Counted from the first letter of the stretch, positions 1 through 10,870 are shown. The stretch is DNA of 33,091 nt from Beroe ovata (GCA_946803715.1 CAMPET010000026.1:43584-76674), one strand, 5' to 3'. A program made the numbers and translations. Notes: generated from the sequence alone by a model not told the origin.

Positions 1-330
1 GTGTGTGTGTGTGTGTGTGTGTGGTTATGGTGACATCACTATCGTGGTTCGGATATAGATACGTGAATAATATGAGAAATGGGATGACGTAACTGCAGTA
101 TCACGTTAAAAGCAATGTTGTGGTTGGTATGTGTCTAGGTCAAAATGGGAGTGGTTTCCAGTGCTATTATGATGAAATGTAGAGTGTAGAAATCCCGTTA
201 TCGGGCGTAACATTTTATGGATTTCTCCTTTGATTTTGAATATGTTAATTGAGTTAATGTGAGCTATTATAGCTAACCAATTAATGCCAATATTTCTCTC
301 TCTTACCCCACTTACTCCTCTCTAGTTAGG
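1..330. repeat. (GT)n tract and CTU2 upstream region
   Basis: Bases 1-23 are a perfect GT dinucleotide repeat. The remainder is AT-rich sequence leading to the CTU2 start codon. I see no gene, and no convincing TATA box or other promoter motif. The stretch presumably holds the CTU2 promoter and 5' UTR. Confidence 0.6.
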
Positions 331-2413
331 ATGTGTAGCACAGCAGGGTTTGGGGCTGGATGTTGCTCTGAGCAAGATAAGGTTGCTATAGCAACACAAC
401 AAAACAACAGACGGATGAGCAAGTGTTTCAAGTGCAAAACTGCTGATCCTTTCGTAGTGATACGGAATGGAGATCCGTTCTGTGGACCGTGTTTTGATGC
501 GTACCTGATTCACAAGTTCAGACAGGTATTAAGCTGCATGACCATTGGTTATTGACCTAGTTACATGCCCTGAAAACAGCTGGTTCAGCCATCTTCCCGC
601 CAGTGTGGGGTCGAGTTTTGGACTCAATCCAAGTATTTTCATCATCCACACCCTCTCACAAACACAGTACAGTGTCACTAGTGTCACGCCTGTACAAGAT
701 GTACAAACACAAAGTGTATAACATATGTGACATATAATGTATGCGTTCAATGTTCATTCCTTGATTCGTTACGTCAATCAGTGCATGAGAAATGGTGAGA
801 TGAACAAACAGGACATGATTGACTCACATAATAGTAATAATATCCGACATAACATGATGTATTATGAATGTTTATTTTACTATTAGCAAATGTTCAGGAT
901 TATTTTACCTACCTGACTTATGTACCAAATTTCCAAATGAAAGCTTGAAATTATCAATATTTCATTAACCGAAATTGATTCTATTTTGGAGGTTTAGGAT
1001 TGAGCTGCTATGTGACACCGAGTGAAATTATACTCTGGCGAGTTGCCTGTCACAACATCATTACCTATAATTAAACCATAAATGAACCCGACCAAGTCTC
1101 ACAGCGTTTTTCATATTATTCCTTTTATGGTATTGTACTTTGGATCAACTGATGTGAGCTGGGAAGAGTGTACAGTGCGTTAGGCCTGGAACAGTGTTTT
1201 CATGTAAATTGTAGGGACTTTCGGGATCGAGACTTTTCGCCACACCAACACACCACTAACCTTCCCTAGTTCCCACTTACACCTCACTAACGCCTCACTA
1301 ACGTCCCCAGTCCCCACTTACTCCTCGCCAACACCCTGCCTACACCCCACTAACACCCCACTAACACCCCCTCCCCAGGGCCTTGGTAAACACAAAGTCC
1401 TGTACCCGGGCGAAACAGTATTACTACACGTTCCTGGCACAATCCCATCACTAGCCATGCTCCAGCTCATGGCTACCGGGTATGACAAGGCATCACACAA
1501 GAAGATCACAGCCCTGCCCAAGATTGTCATCATCGATGACAGCACTTTGTTCGATGTCGGCGAGAGCCCTGTTCCAGAGTTATTAAGAGTTATTCGGAAT
1601 GTACCTGACATGCCAAAACAAACGTTTATCGTTCCCTTTGCAATGGTTTTCATGAACGATTTTGAGCGAGTTTGTCGGGAATTCTGCTCAGAAGCCAGTG
1701 GAACTAGTGTAGTGGACCTAAATGAGGCTGGAGTTGATCATGCTGACTTGATACGGAACGCTAGAGCAACTTTCGCAGGAATGTCCACAGCTTCAGCAAG
1801 GGAAGACATTCACAGATCACTCCACCTCAAAATACTGCACACATTTGCCAAGATACTGAACTCAACCAAGATAATGCTCTCTGACACCTCTCTGGATCTT
1901 GCCAGTAGACTACTCACATCAGTGTCAGTTGGGCGTGGTCCTCATATCCCTAACGAGACAAACTATCTTGATTCGAGAGTACCTGGTATGCTGTTCCTGC
2001 ACTCCATGCGAGAATTCACGCCCAAGGAATGCGCATTTTACCTCAAGAGACACCAAATTACCCCGATTACTGTGGTCAATCACACAACGCTAATTGACCC
2101 AATAGTTGGTAGTGTCAACATCTTATCAGAAACATTCATCAGTGGTCTCCAGCAGGAATTCTCTTCTACAGTTAGCACTGTCATGAAAACTGCCGCCAAG
2201 TTGGAGACCATTGATAAGAGCACGTCGCATTGTCAGCTGTGTTTCTTACCGATGAGCAAAGACCTCACGGATTCGATCGCTGATTTGAGTCTGAGTTCGG
2301 TCAGTTATTGCACGGGTTGTTGCATTGCAATGAGCGAGTGTAAATCAGGGGCGTTAGAAAATGTACAGAAGATAACTGCAGAGTGTGATATTGAGGAGTA
2401 TTTGATAAAGTAG
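331..2413 (+). CDS. CTU2: Cytoplasmic tRNA 2-thiolation protein 2 (CTU2/NCS2), two exons
   Basis: Exons are 331-525 and 1379-2413, joined in phase 0 (CAG|gtatta ... ccccag|GGC), giving 409 residues. CTU2 partners CTU1 in the Urm1-dependent pathway that makes the 2-thio group of wobble uridine mcm5s2U34 in cytosolic tRNA-Lys, -Glu and -Gln. The N-terminus has the family signature CFKC...FVVIRNGDPFC..CF followed by HKFR; splicing continues it into LGKHKVLYPGE, as in animal CTU2. The C-terminal part carries a second cysteine pair set, CQLC...CTGC, also typical. The start is the ATG giving Met-Cys, as in vertebrate CTU2. At 409 residues it is shorter than human CTU2 (about 515). The reading frame is intact. 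The 853-bp intron contains nothing recognised. Confidence 0.93.
526..1378 (+). other. CTU2 intron 1
   Basis: This is an 853-bp GT-AG intron. Its last 120 bases are a C-rich, imperfect run of CACTAACnCC-type units (about 1250-1372) that also serves as the pyrimidine tract before the acceptor. No coding potential related to known proteins was seen on either strand. Confidence 0.8.
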
Positions 2414-2872
2414 ATAAGTATGAAGCTCCGCTGTTTGTATCGGTTGTGCAGTTGACATACACCACTGTTTTATTGTTGTCTCATATCGCTCAATGTGTGA
2501 TTAGGCAATTCTGTGACAATAGAGTGCTATGTAACATGTTTAACATGCCGTACAGCAAGGATCTCCACCAAGTTCGCCAGGCTAGGCACATAACCACTCT
2601 GTCTTAACCTAANTATGGATATTTCCAGTTCAATGTCAAGTGACTTATACAGTATATTGCCCCGAGTGAGTAGACTGAGCCGACGGATCCAAAGTCCGAT
2701 TCACAAGGGGGTTTACGCTTCCGGTTAGGGAAACTCGCGCCGCTATCCCATGCCCAACACACTAAAAAGGTGTGCCGCTAGCCCAACGGTTCGCTGAGGT
2801 ATGGGGAAGCTGACAGAAGTCGGGCGCTCCAATGTTACTGCAAAGTCACCCAACAAAAGACTAGAACACCTG
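2414..2872. other. Intergenic; structured, possibly SINE-like segment 2660-2840
   Basis: Downstream of CTU2 there is no ORF of note. The segment 2660-2840 is richer in G+C than its surroundings and has short self-complementary pieces, for example CACAC and GGTGTG around 2758-2775. Read on the minus strand it has two TAGCGGC motifs, loosely like a tRNA A box. I cannot fold it into a tRNA. It may be a SINE or non-coding RNA fragment. One N lies at 2613. Confidence 0.25.
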
Positions 2873-3115
2873 CTAACTGACTCTATCTAAGATCACATTA
2901 TCATCTATGATGTGATACTTTTGAAAGGTAGTACTATTTTTCCTAAGGCAACGTTTGATAATGTTAACTAGATCAGAATGTTCATAACCTCTTTCTCTCA
3001 ACTTGTGGAAGACTTTGTTGAGGTTAGATATGAATGATTCAAATTCTGTACAAATGGTGCCATATCTTAGGATTTGACTAAAGAAAACATTATGGCCTAC
3101 TTCCATAATGACTTG
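2873..3115 (-). pseudogene. Non-LTR retroelement RT C-terminal fragment
   Basis: The 77-residue frame reads VGHNVFFSQILRYGTICTEF, then a basic-residue stretch and RERGYEHSDL. This is the pattern found just after the reverse-transcriptase catalytic region in a widespread group of invertebrate RT proteins (typically YGS..SQLLRYARIC......F......LL.KL...GY). The catalytic YADD box and all upstream RT motifs are missing, so this is a dead scrap. It starts abruptly and has no recognisable element ends. Confidence 0.6.
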
Positions 3116-3279
3116 CTCTGCTGTCTTCTAGACAGACACTGGACAGTGTCTGTGTTCCGATCCCTAGGTCAGGGGGGACCTACAACATTTTGATCCAGGA
3201 CTCCACAGATTTGTCTGTAGGGTGTTCACAGACTTGCTTACTTTCGCCCTATTGGCTGCTTCTGCTTTGATTGCGTAGT

Positions 3280-3727
3280 ATACCAACTGTGAATCACTGT
3301 ATTGTATCCGGTTGAGGCCTATGGCCATTTTGAGTGGAGTACTGAGTTTTTACGCTCAGTAGAGAGGATACACAGAAAGTTTGTCTTTGAAGGGAGTACA
3401 GTTATTACTACCTATACTAAGTTGTATACAGTGAGTATACACTCGGTAGAATGGGGCACATTGATTGCTAGCAATATACAGTGTGTATATGCTCAGTAGA
3501 AGGGAGCACAGTGAGTGCTAGCGATATGCAGTGAGTATATGCTCAGTAGAAGGGGGCACAGTGAGCGCTAGCAATATATAGTGAGTACAGGCTCTGTAGA
3601 AGGCAGCACAGTGAGTGCTGGCAATATACAGTGAGTATCCGCTCAGTAGAAGGAAGAACAGTGAGTGCTAGCAATATACAGTGAGTATACGTCCAGTAGA
3701 AGGGAGCACAATGAGTGCTAACATGTA
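3280..3727. repeat. 50-bp minisatellite
   Basis: A tandem array with an exact 50-bp period: units begin (CAGTGAGTAT and variants) at 3429, 3479, 3529, 3579, 3629 and 3679. Each unit holds a GCTCAGTAGAAGGGAGCA core and a second CAGTGAG motif 30 bases after the first. More diverged units extend leftward to about 3280. Point differences between units suggest an old array. The 65-residue ORF across it looks like a by-product of the repeat. Confidence 0.85.
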
Positions 3728-4752
3728 GACAGTTACTAACCTCTTATATTAAGCCATGTGGTTTTGACTTGTGTTTCAAACCGGTGCCTAATGAGCTCAT
3801 TACACACTGCTGAAGTGTCACGTGATCTGATAATTACACCCATACCATGATATACCACGTGACCTGCCAGAGGTATACACACGTCACACATACTGTAAAC
3901 CTAATCAGAGAAATTGATGCATGTCAAACTTCGAACTTGCAGTCTGACAGGCGTCGAGGGCCAAGAATTCTAAAAATGTCTTGATTACGTAATCAAGGTC
4001 AAAACCCCCTCCCCCTCTGTAATCAAGCGTAATCATTTGGAAACCCCCTCCCCCCTCGGCTGATTACGTAATATGTGAACAGTCCCAATCCGTGGGAGTA
4101 CTCTCTTAAGGGGCCCTTAAGTTTGAAATATTAGAGATATGATCGTCTAAGAAATATGACGTTGCATTGCTGTCCTGCTGTCCACCGTTTGTCCCTTGCA
4201 AGAAACAGTAGACAGATACCATAATATGACAATTATGAAATGTGTTAATGGATGAGTTTGTCATGATAAATATCGAAACATGTACAGACTATAAAAGATT
4301 CTCATCTTTGTCCCAAATATGGATAGCTCTCCTGGAACATAATCAGATGTGTTAATGGATAGGTATAAGTCCATGCTTTACCTATGCAGTATACATTGCC
4401 CATTTACATAGCAAGTATATGGGGCTTGGAGCACTACCCTGCTTCCAGAAGCTATGAGCTTCAATAGTTTCTCTAGACACAACTTTCATTTGGCACAACT
4501 CTTTCTCACTATAGTATTAGAATTGATATGGAGGTTCAAATCACTATGAACCAACCAACAAGTAGATGAATAGGTATTATTTTTGAATTTCAGTCAAAAA
4601 AAATGTATTATGCAATTCTCAAGACCTCAAAATCAATTTGATTTAATTGGATGAATGGAAGACTAGTCACTAAAATTCATGCTTCATTCTTGGAAGTATT
4701 TAAATTGTTAAAAAATTAGAATCGAAAAAAAGGTAAGTTAATAACATTCCTT
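3728..4752. other. Intergenic region
   Basis: AT-rich sequence with no coding signal. It contains an imperfect repeat of TAATCA and CCCCCTCCCCC motifs at about 3980-4070, with TGATTACGTAAT present twice. The right end is the 3' flank of the minus-strand gene that stops at 4757. Confidence 0.5.
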
Positions 4753-4758
4753 TTTATT
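4753..4758 (-). terminator. AATAAA poly(A) signal overlapping the stop codon
   Basis: On the minus strand the last sense codon (Ser) is followed by TAATAAAAA, so AATAAA shares two bases with the TAA stop at 4757-4759. If used, cleavage would fall only 10-30 nt after the stop and leave almost no 3' UTR. Confidence 0.6.
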
Positions 4759-6186
4759 AAGAACATTTGCTTTGTACATTCTTGACTGTTAACTCGGTCT
4801 TAAAGTGAAGTTTGACCATCATGAGATCTGCCTCTTCCTCAGTTTCCTCTTCCTCCCCTGTTAGCATGGCAACGACTTTTTCTCTCACCAGAGGTGCCAT
4901 ATTGTGGAGTGCGAGTTTATTATCAGCATTAGTGGTTGACAACCAACTGGGTATTGGGGCCCTGGGAATTGATTGGAATTGAGGAAAACTCAATCACAAG
5001 CATTCAATCCCAATGATACCTTTTGTCACTAATAAACTATAACAATGGGCTGGTGCTAACTCAATTGCGATTTTTCATCATCTCCCCTTACCTCCATTGG
5101 TTGTTCAAGTTGGAGTTCAGGTTCTTCCCCAATAGGCCGTGGTGCGTTGCAGCTTCTATAAACAGGTCGTGAGTGGAATCCACGATCATGTTGCAGAATG
5201 CTGCATGGTATACTGACTCCACACCACGCTTCCTTTCGGGGGTAGCTGGTCCTGAGGAAAGTGTCATTGATTAGTATTCTGTATTTGCATATGGCAAAAG
5301 CGTTGCTCCGAATCTTGCACATTGATAACTCAATGAATGAGTAATTCACAGCAAGATAGTCGGCTGTGCAAACTCTTACTTCTTGGTGGGTTTCGTTTGG
5401 TGTGGCAGGAGGCAAAGTAGCTGACATATTCCTCTGCCAGATGTCTTATCTCGTCAATAGTTAGAGGGTAGCTGCACCCGTCATCTGTGTGGTGGTACTC
5501 CTCATCTTCCCCCATCTCCTCTTCAGAGTGACTTGTCCTGCTCTGACCTGACTGGCTGTCCTCACGAGGAGTGAGGAATTGTTCCTCCTGACCTGTGGCC
5601 TGCTCAGACAACACTAAGTGATCTAGCTCCTCCTCAGTCCCGTCACACATTCCATACTCCTCTGCCCCACAGATATATCTCTCCTCTGCTGTTGGTACAG
5701 AGTCCTGTGCCTCGGAACTGGTTGTGTCTGTGATCATCTCAGTGGTCATTTCCTTGTCCAGCAGTGACTCTTCTTCTTCCCCCAACTCTTTTTCAACAGA
5801 ATCCGGCTGTTGATTGATCGGGGATTGTGCCTGAAATGATAGCGGTTGTCATTTTCTGGTAATAATTTTCTTGAAAGCTCCAGTACGTAAACGTATGGCG
5901 CGATAGCAATCCATCGACATTCGTTGCGCACACGCAAGTATAAATTGTGTTACGGGAAGCTTTCAATTTGGGAGCTAAAAACGATTTTTCTAAAAACGAT
6001 TTTTTTCTCTAGTACCAAAAGTACAATTGAAATCGCTATTTGAAAATGTAAAATCTGACAAAATGGGGCTTGGTTACATACAAAAGCATTGAGTCTCACC
6101 TGAATGTTGAGGATACTCTTCCAGGCTTTAGATAGTGCCAGTACTCCCAAATGGGGAGCAATGGCCAAAGCGTATGCGAGTTGCAT
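4757..6186 (-). CDS. Unrecognised acidic protein, four exons
   Basis: Exons in transcript order are 6186-6100, 5830-5380, 5251-5092 and 4961-4757. Phases 0, 1 and 2 join exactly and give 300 residues. The start is the first ATG (MQLAYALAIAPHLGVLALSK), a short hydrophobic helix that could be a signal anchor or just an amphipathic helix. Exon 2 is extremely Glu/Asp/Ser-rich (EEEESLLDKE, SEEEMGEDEE) and ends in PLTIDEIRHLAEEYVSYF. Exon 3 contains ESVYHAAFCNMIVDSTHDLF and exon 4 has VREKVVAMLTG, an acidic run, then LMMVKLHFKTELTV. The C-terminal layout faintly recalls the DUF4378-type end of CEP350-like centrosomal proteins, but this is a weak impression. The splice junctions are inferred from GTAAG/GTGAG donors and CAG acceptors. 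I do not recognise a function. Confidence 0.6.
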
Positions 6187-6824
6187 GGTTGTTTTGAGTG
6201 AATAAGTTGATTCTAACGTTGCGGCAAACAAAAACGATTTGAGCGAACTGAGCGAAACGTGAGTCTGTAAAACTTGCTCACTTCTGTCGCTAGGCAACGA
6301 TTCGACGTGCACGTGCTACGTGAATTTCGAGCTACAGCGCGCATATCGAAACAGCGAAATAAATACCGTTGATAAACACATGATAAGTCAAGTTTTCGGT
6401 GAAAATGAAATGCATGAGTCTACAAATTTATCATCAAATTCAATATTTATCAGGTTAGTAAAAATTAAACCAATCCACGACTGAAATTGGAAATTGAAAT
6501 ATTCTCCAAATGGAATGAAAGAATGCGACAACTATAAATAATCTGGATTAGATTAATCGAAATCATTTGATATTGATTCTCTAACATAATCCACGAAGCT
6601 GAAAAACAAGTCTGAAATCGACCGTGTCTTTTTATAGCTATATCCCTGTAGATCCAGCCATTCAACAACTGAACCCAAAGTCTCTATTTCTATTCGCTCT
6701 GACTCGCTGACAACCTGAAAAATTGCATTAACTCTGCTATGTTAAAACTATGATGTTCGAACAAATAATTGTCACCAACGTTACTTTGAGTCCGATTTCC
6801 CAAATCAAAATCGAATATCCGGAG
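6187..6824. other. Intergenic between two minus-strand genes
   Basis: About 640 bp that should hold the promoter of the acidic-protein gene and the 3' UTR of the JmjC gene. No canonical AATAAA was found on the minus strand just after 6825. No ORF here has family-like features. Confidence 0.5.
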
Positions 6825-9596
6825 CTATAATACCTCGGGAGGAAGATAATAAAATTCTTGCTGACAGAAATCGTACATCTCAGAGTCAAGGTTGGGTGCA
6901 TCGAGAAAATGGGAGACCGCCTTCATACTATCATCTGTTGAGATCTGTAGTTCATCAGGTGAAATGATGCGGTCCGAGTTGGAGTCGATACATCGTGCTA
7001 TAAGCACAACCCAAACCCTGGTGTGCTGTGAGGTCGAGTAGATAGTGGATGGGTGTACTGTTCAGGGTGAGCAATAGGATTGCAAAACTCATGCTCCCAA
7101 AATAGAAGTTCCAAAATACTCACAATGCACTCTGGAACATCCCATCGTTTAGCACTAAACATTAGCTCAATAAACTCCTCATACTGCCAGCCAGTAGGGT
7201 GTACACTCTTGTCTTCCTGCTAGAATACAAGTCCATCACAATACAATAGTCAGACCTAATTTCATCTCATCGAAAGTTAGCTCGCAGCTCGCTAGATGCA
7301 AAGCTGAGCCAGATTCATTCATTCATACCTCCTCTGTCAAATGGTCGACCCATTCGTCCCACAGTTCTAGCAAGTCTTTCCTCATTATATGGGGTGTTGC
7401 GTAGCCAACATCAAAAAACAAATCATCTGCTTTGTAATTCCACGCCTGCGAGACACAGAGACTGCGATACATAGAGAGTAGAGACACTAGAGCGTCCTAG
7501 GATACTACCTTGGTCGAATCATAGTTAATATAACAGTATTTACTGCTGCACCGAACAACGCTCTGTGTTAATGAATATAACAGTGAGAGAAAATATTATA
7601 TTTTCAATTATTACCACATTGAAGTCGGAGATAGTGGATGTGTTGTTAGGGACGCAATTTCTCTGACTGTCAGGGTCAAAGGGGAGGGTCGGGTCCCACA
7701 ATATTGTTACTGATATACTTCTACCATACGATCGAACCTGTAGCATGAGAGAGTGAGAGGGACTCTAATTCTTAACAAGAATCCCTAATCATTAGTTTAT
7801 AGTCTTATTCCAGAATCTACAGTATTGCCAGCTTATTCCACAAACACACCTCACTATCATACTACCTGATGCATGTATTGCGAGGGTATGAAGATACAGT
7901 CGCCAGGGTACAACATATCCCATTGGTATTCTACTTCGGGAACACCTTTGTTTACCGTCATATCCACACGGTTCTGGAATTGAGCAATGATCACCAATGG
8001 ATAATGAATATACACGCGTTTCACAGATATATATGATATCATATGAGCAAAAACGCGCGTGAAGCGGTGGCTATTTCATTCGAAAATAATTTGNCTTTTG
8101 ACACAAGTCCCGAAAAACATCAACTCGACATTCTCGGGATGGCATTCCATGAACGTCACAGAACAAATACCACAGATGTTAACATGGTTATTATGCATCA
8201 ATATAACAAATCATTTTGAATAACGATGCTATCACACCTGGTTTATGGTAGGGCAGTAATTCGAACCGGTATATTGCAAACGGTCCATGTTGAGTTTGTC
8301 GTACTGGTCTGGATGAATCATGAAAAATGATTTCTTTCCTGAAAATAAGCTATTGGATTCGATTGACATGAAATCAGGTTTGATAGAGGGGCTCACAAAA
8401 GATCCTCAACCCATATATGAATCCATTGTGACGAATGGGTTCTCATTCGTCACTATTGGCTGTTCTGACTTACTGGTGCAAACAAATGAAAAGAATGACA
8501 CACCTGCTATAAGGCAGTGAATGTTATGGTCAGCATCATAGTGCACTTGTGATGCCGTGTTACCAGATGCCATCCAGAAATTGAGCTCCTGTAGAGTACA
8601 CAATGTGAAATGTGGAACAAAGAACAATTAGAAAATGTTGCAGACAATTGAAAACCACCAAATGTATTTCCACATCGTGGATTCCACGACGCACCAGTAA
8701 GTTTTGGGAGAAAGTCCCACACTGAAGTTGTTGTGGCATGAGAACTTGTTTCCTCATGTCATCAGGTAGTACTGTGACAGCGTACTGGTTTGTTGTGTTG
8801 TACTCTTTTAGAAACTCTGAGAAGCTATTGAGACTTTTCCCTGAAAATTTACCGCTTGAGGGATCAATATAATCCATGCCAGAGAAATCAAGTGAAAGGA
8901 ACGTCTCAAACAAACATTTGTCTTGTTGAGACTGACTTCTGACCCTATTAGGCTAATTTTGTCTCTAAAACGCCATCATTCAATATTCATTAGGGAGCAA
9001 GATATTCTCATTTATCGTAAGTTCAGCTCACCATAACGTTGTCGGTGTTCATGCTTGATCTCTGTCAAAACTTTGTAGTGACCAAAATGGGAATCCATGT
9101 ATTGATCAGTCCACTTCCTTACTGCTTCTGCTTCTCTTTGCAGTCCTCTGAATATGCCTGGTCTGTAACCAGGCGTCTGTGAAATTGAATTCGGTTCAAA
9201 AATACCATTTAGAACATTTGGCTTGTTATTGTTATTTGTCTTGTAATTGAACTTGTTATTGATATTTGTCATTGAATACGGATGAAATGTTTGAGTATGC
9301 GAGTATAATACCTGTAAATATAACTGATCAAATTCACTTGCTGAAATCAGATTTGGTATGACATCCATGGGCTCCAGTGGTTGTCTGTGATAACCAAATG
9401 GTTGGTTGTGACCCTGAACATTGATTTTCTTTGATGACTTTGCTTCATAGGAAATATTTGACAAACAAAGATCAATATCAACCTGTGGTACTTCTGAGCA
9501 GCTAGCCAAATCCTCATCAGGAAGGTACTTGAACCAAGTTGGGGATGTGATTCTTATCCAGGTTATGAGACATATACCAACCCGCCATGAACACAT
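6825..9596 (-). CDS. JmjC (cupin-8) domain protein with C-terminal EF-hand, ten exons
   Basis: Exons: 9596-9312, 9176-9032, 8840-8695, 8588-8474, 8338-8238, 7973-7866, 7737-7615, 7445-7329, 7216-7124 and 7025-6825. All phases join, giving 477 residues. JmjC proteins are Fe(II)/2-oxoglutarate oxygenases. The iron triad is visible: His and Asp in SQVHYDADHNIHCLI (exon 4) and the distal His in FIPSQYMHQVRSYGR (exons 6/7). Upstream, GHNQPFGYHRQP and KWTDQYMDSHFG fit the JmjC/EF-hand subfamily of animals. The last exon has a canonical EF-hand loop, DSNSDRIISPDE (D1, N3, D5, S9, E12). The start is tentative: the ATG at 9596 gives a weak hydrophobic N-terminus (VGICLITWI), so an ER or secreted location is possible. 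An upstream exon cannot be excluded. The target substrate is unknown. Confidence 0.87.
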
Positions 9597-9980
9597 TCTT
9601 GTCTGGCTAAAGGAGCGTTGAGAAAGCAATTCATGGAGTACTAAGCGGAAGATAGGATGTGTTTACCTACTGTCAATAGATTTCAAAAACCTGTAACGGC
9701 CTCTTATTCAGTTTTAATTATCATCGAGTTTTTACCAGGGCAAATCTCGACTTTTCAACCAAATCGTTCTCAAATCGTTCAAATCCGCGAATAATGCGGG
9801 AATGTAGCATAGGTCACAAATAACATACAGCCAAGGAGTTCGAATCAAGAGTAAATCCTAGCTCTGTTAAAATGAGACTTGAGAAAGCTAATTCTCACTT
9901 GCAGTCCACAGCAAGTTCTTAAAAGAAGTTTATTTTTTTTGTTTTTTATAGAACCCTCCACAAATCATGACATTTTCAGC
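9597..9980. other. Divergent intergenic region
   Basis: It separates the minus-strand JmjC gene from plus-strand transporter remnants. It may hold the JmjC promoter. No other coding sequence is seen. Confidence 0.45.
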
Positions 9981-10870
9981 TTCTTCTTTCTCGACTGGGA
10001 GAACAAAACTGAGGAACTTGAGGAAATGAACATTGATGAGCCCATTGAACGGGCTGGATTTGGGTGGGGAACGCATCTATACACGACAGGTCTGCTTAGT
10101 CCTCGACTCTCACTATTTGTGTTAAACAGCTGCTTCGTTTAAAGGAACTTGTTGTGATTATCATTTTTTGCTGAACTTGATTTTTAATGATGAGACAGAG
10201 TTAGTTAATTCTCTTTTGACTCTGTTTACAAATGAAAAAACGTCTTTTAATTGCGATCAATTTCGTCGTTCAACGACATCGTCAGGCTCAAATTTGATTG
10301 TAATAAGTAGTGTTGATAAGTTTAAAACTTGATAAGTTTTTTAAACTTATCAACACTACTTATTACAATCAAATTTGAGCCTGACGATGTCGTTGAACGA
10401 CGAAATTGATCGCAATTAAAAGACGTATTTTCATTTGTAAACAGAGTCAAAAGAGAATTAACTAACTCTCTCTCTCATCGTAACTTATGCGACTCTTATT
10501 CAATCGTCCAATCCATGAACTATTGATTTTTAATAGCGTTCAGAGACGGGAAACATTTCCCCTCTCAACGTTGAAAACTTCCCTCCCACAGGCTGTTTCT
10601 CTTTGCATATCTGGAATGGGCGGAGATTATAATACTGACAATTGTCGCTCCTATTCTTTGCTGCAAATGGAATCTCTCTCGGCTCTCCGTTCCTCTTTGC
10701 TCCTCAAGATGGGCAATCTTCTCGCCATGACAGCCCCCGTTGGTGACAGTGACAGATTTGGCAGAAAGCCGTTGCTGTGGTCTGTGTTGCAGGCATAACT
10801 GTCGCAGGGGTAGCAAGTGCATTTTCCTCCCATTTTCCTAAGCATACTGGCAGTTTCTTATCCTGAGGAT
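9980..10870 (+). pseudogene. Decayed MFS (SVOP/OCT-like) transporter fragment
   Basis: Two blocks recall a major facilitator transporter of the SVOP/organic-cation type. At 9990-10090 the frame reads MNIDEPIERAGFGWG, like the cytosolic lead-in of this family. After the palindrome, 10591-10660 gives a first transmembrane helix (LEWAEIIILTIVAPILCC). Then, in another frame, SALRSSLLLKMGNLLAM leads to the MFS signature GDSDRFGRK at about 10740-10770. In a third frame, ITVAGVASAFSSHFP follows. The pieces are in family order but need frameshifts near 10665 and 10795, and the first block does not splice in phase to the second. No further exons follow. I read it as a broken remnant; assembly indels are a less likely explanation because nearby genes are frame-perfect. 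Confidence 0.68.
10189..10479. repeat. 291-bp near-perfect palindrome (foldback element)
   Basis: Left arm 10189-10324 and right arm 10342-10479 are reverse complements apart from one substitution and a 2-base indel, with a 17-base spacer (10325-10341). No clear target-site duplication could be fixed at the ends. Each arm has a smaller internal inverted repeat (GTCGTT/AACGAC). The element sits between two blocks of the MFS remnant, apparently in a former intron. High arm identity suggests recent origin or ongoing arm homogenisation. Confidence 0.92.

Noticed and set aside
5056-5427. A 123-residue minus-strand ORF in another frame
   Set aside because: A GTAAG donor (5379) and a CTCAG acceptor (5252) explain the region as an intron plus exon 3 in a different frame that continues phase-perfectly into exon 4.
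8841-8913. Upstream extension of JmjC exon 3 (FETFLSLDFSGMDY...)
   Set aside because: It is open but cannot be joined in phase to exon 2. The acceptor TTTTCAG at 8841-8847 gives a phase-correct junction and the expected family spacing.
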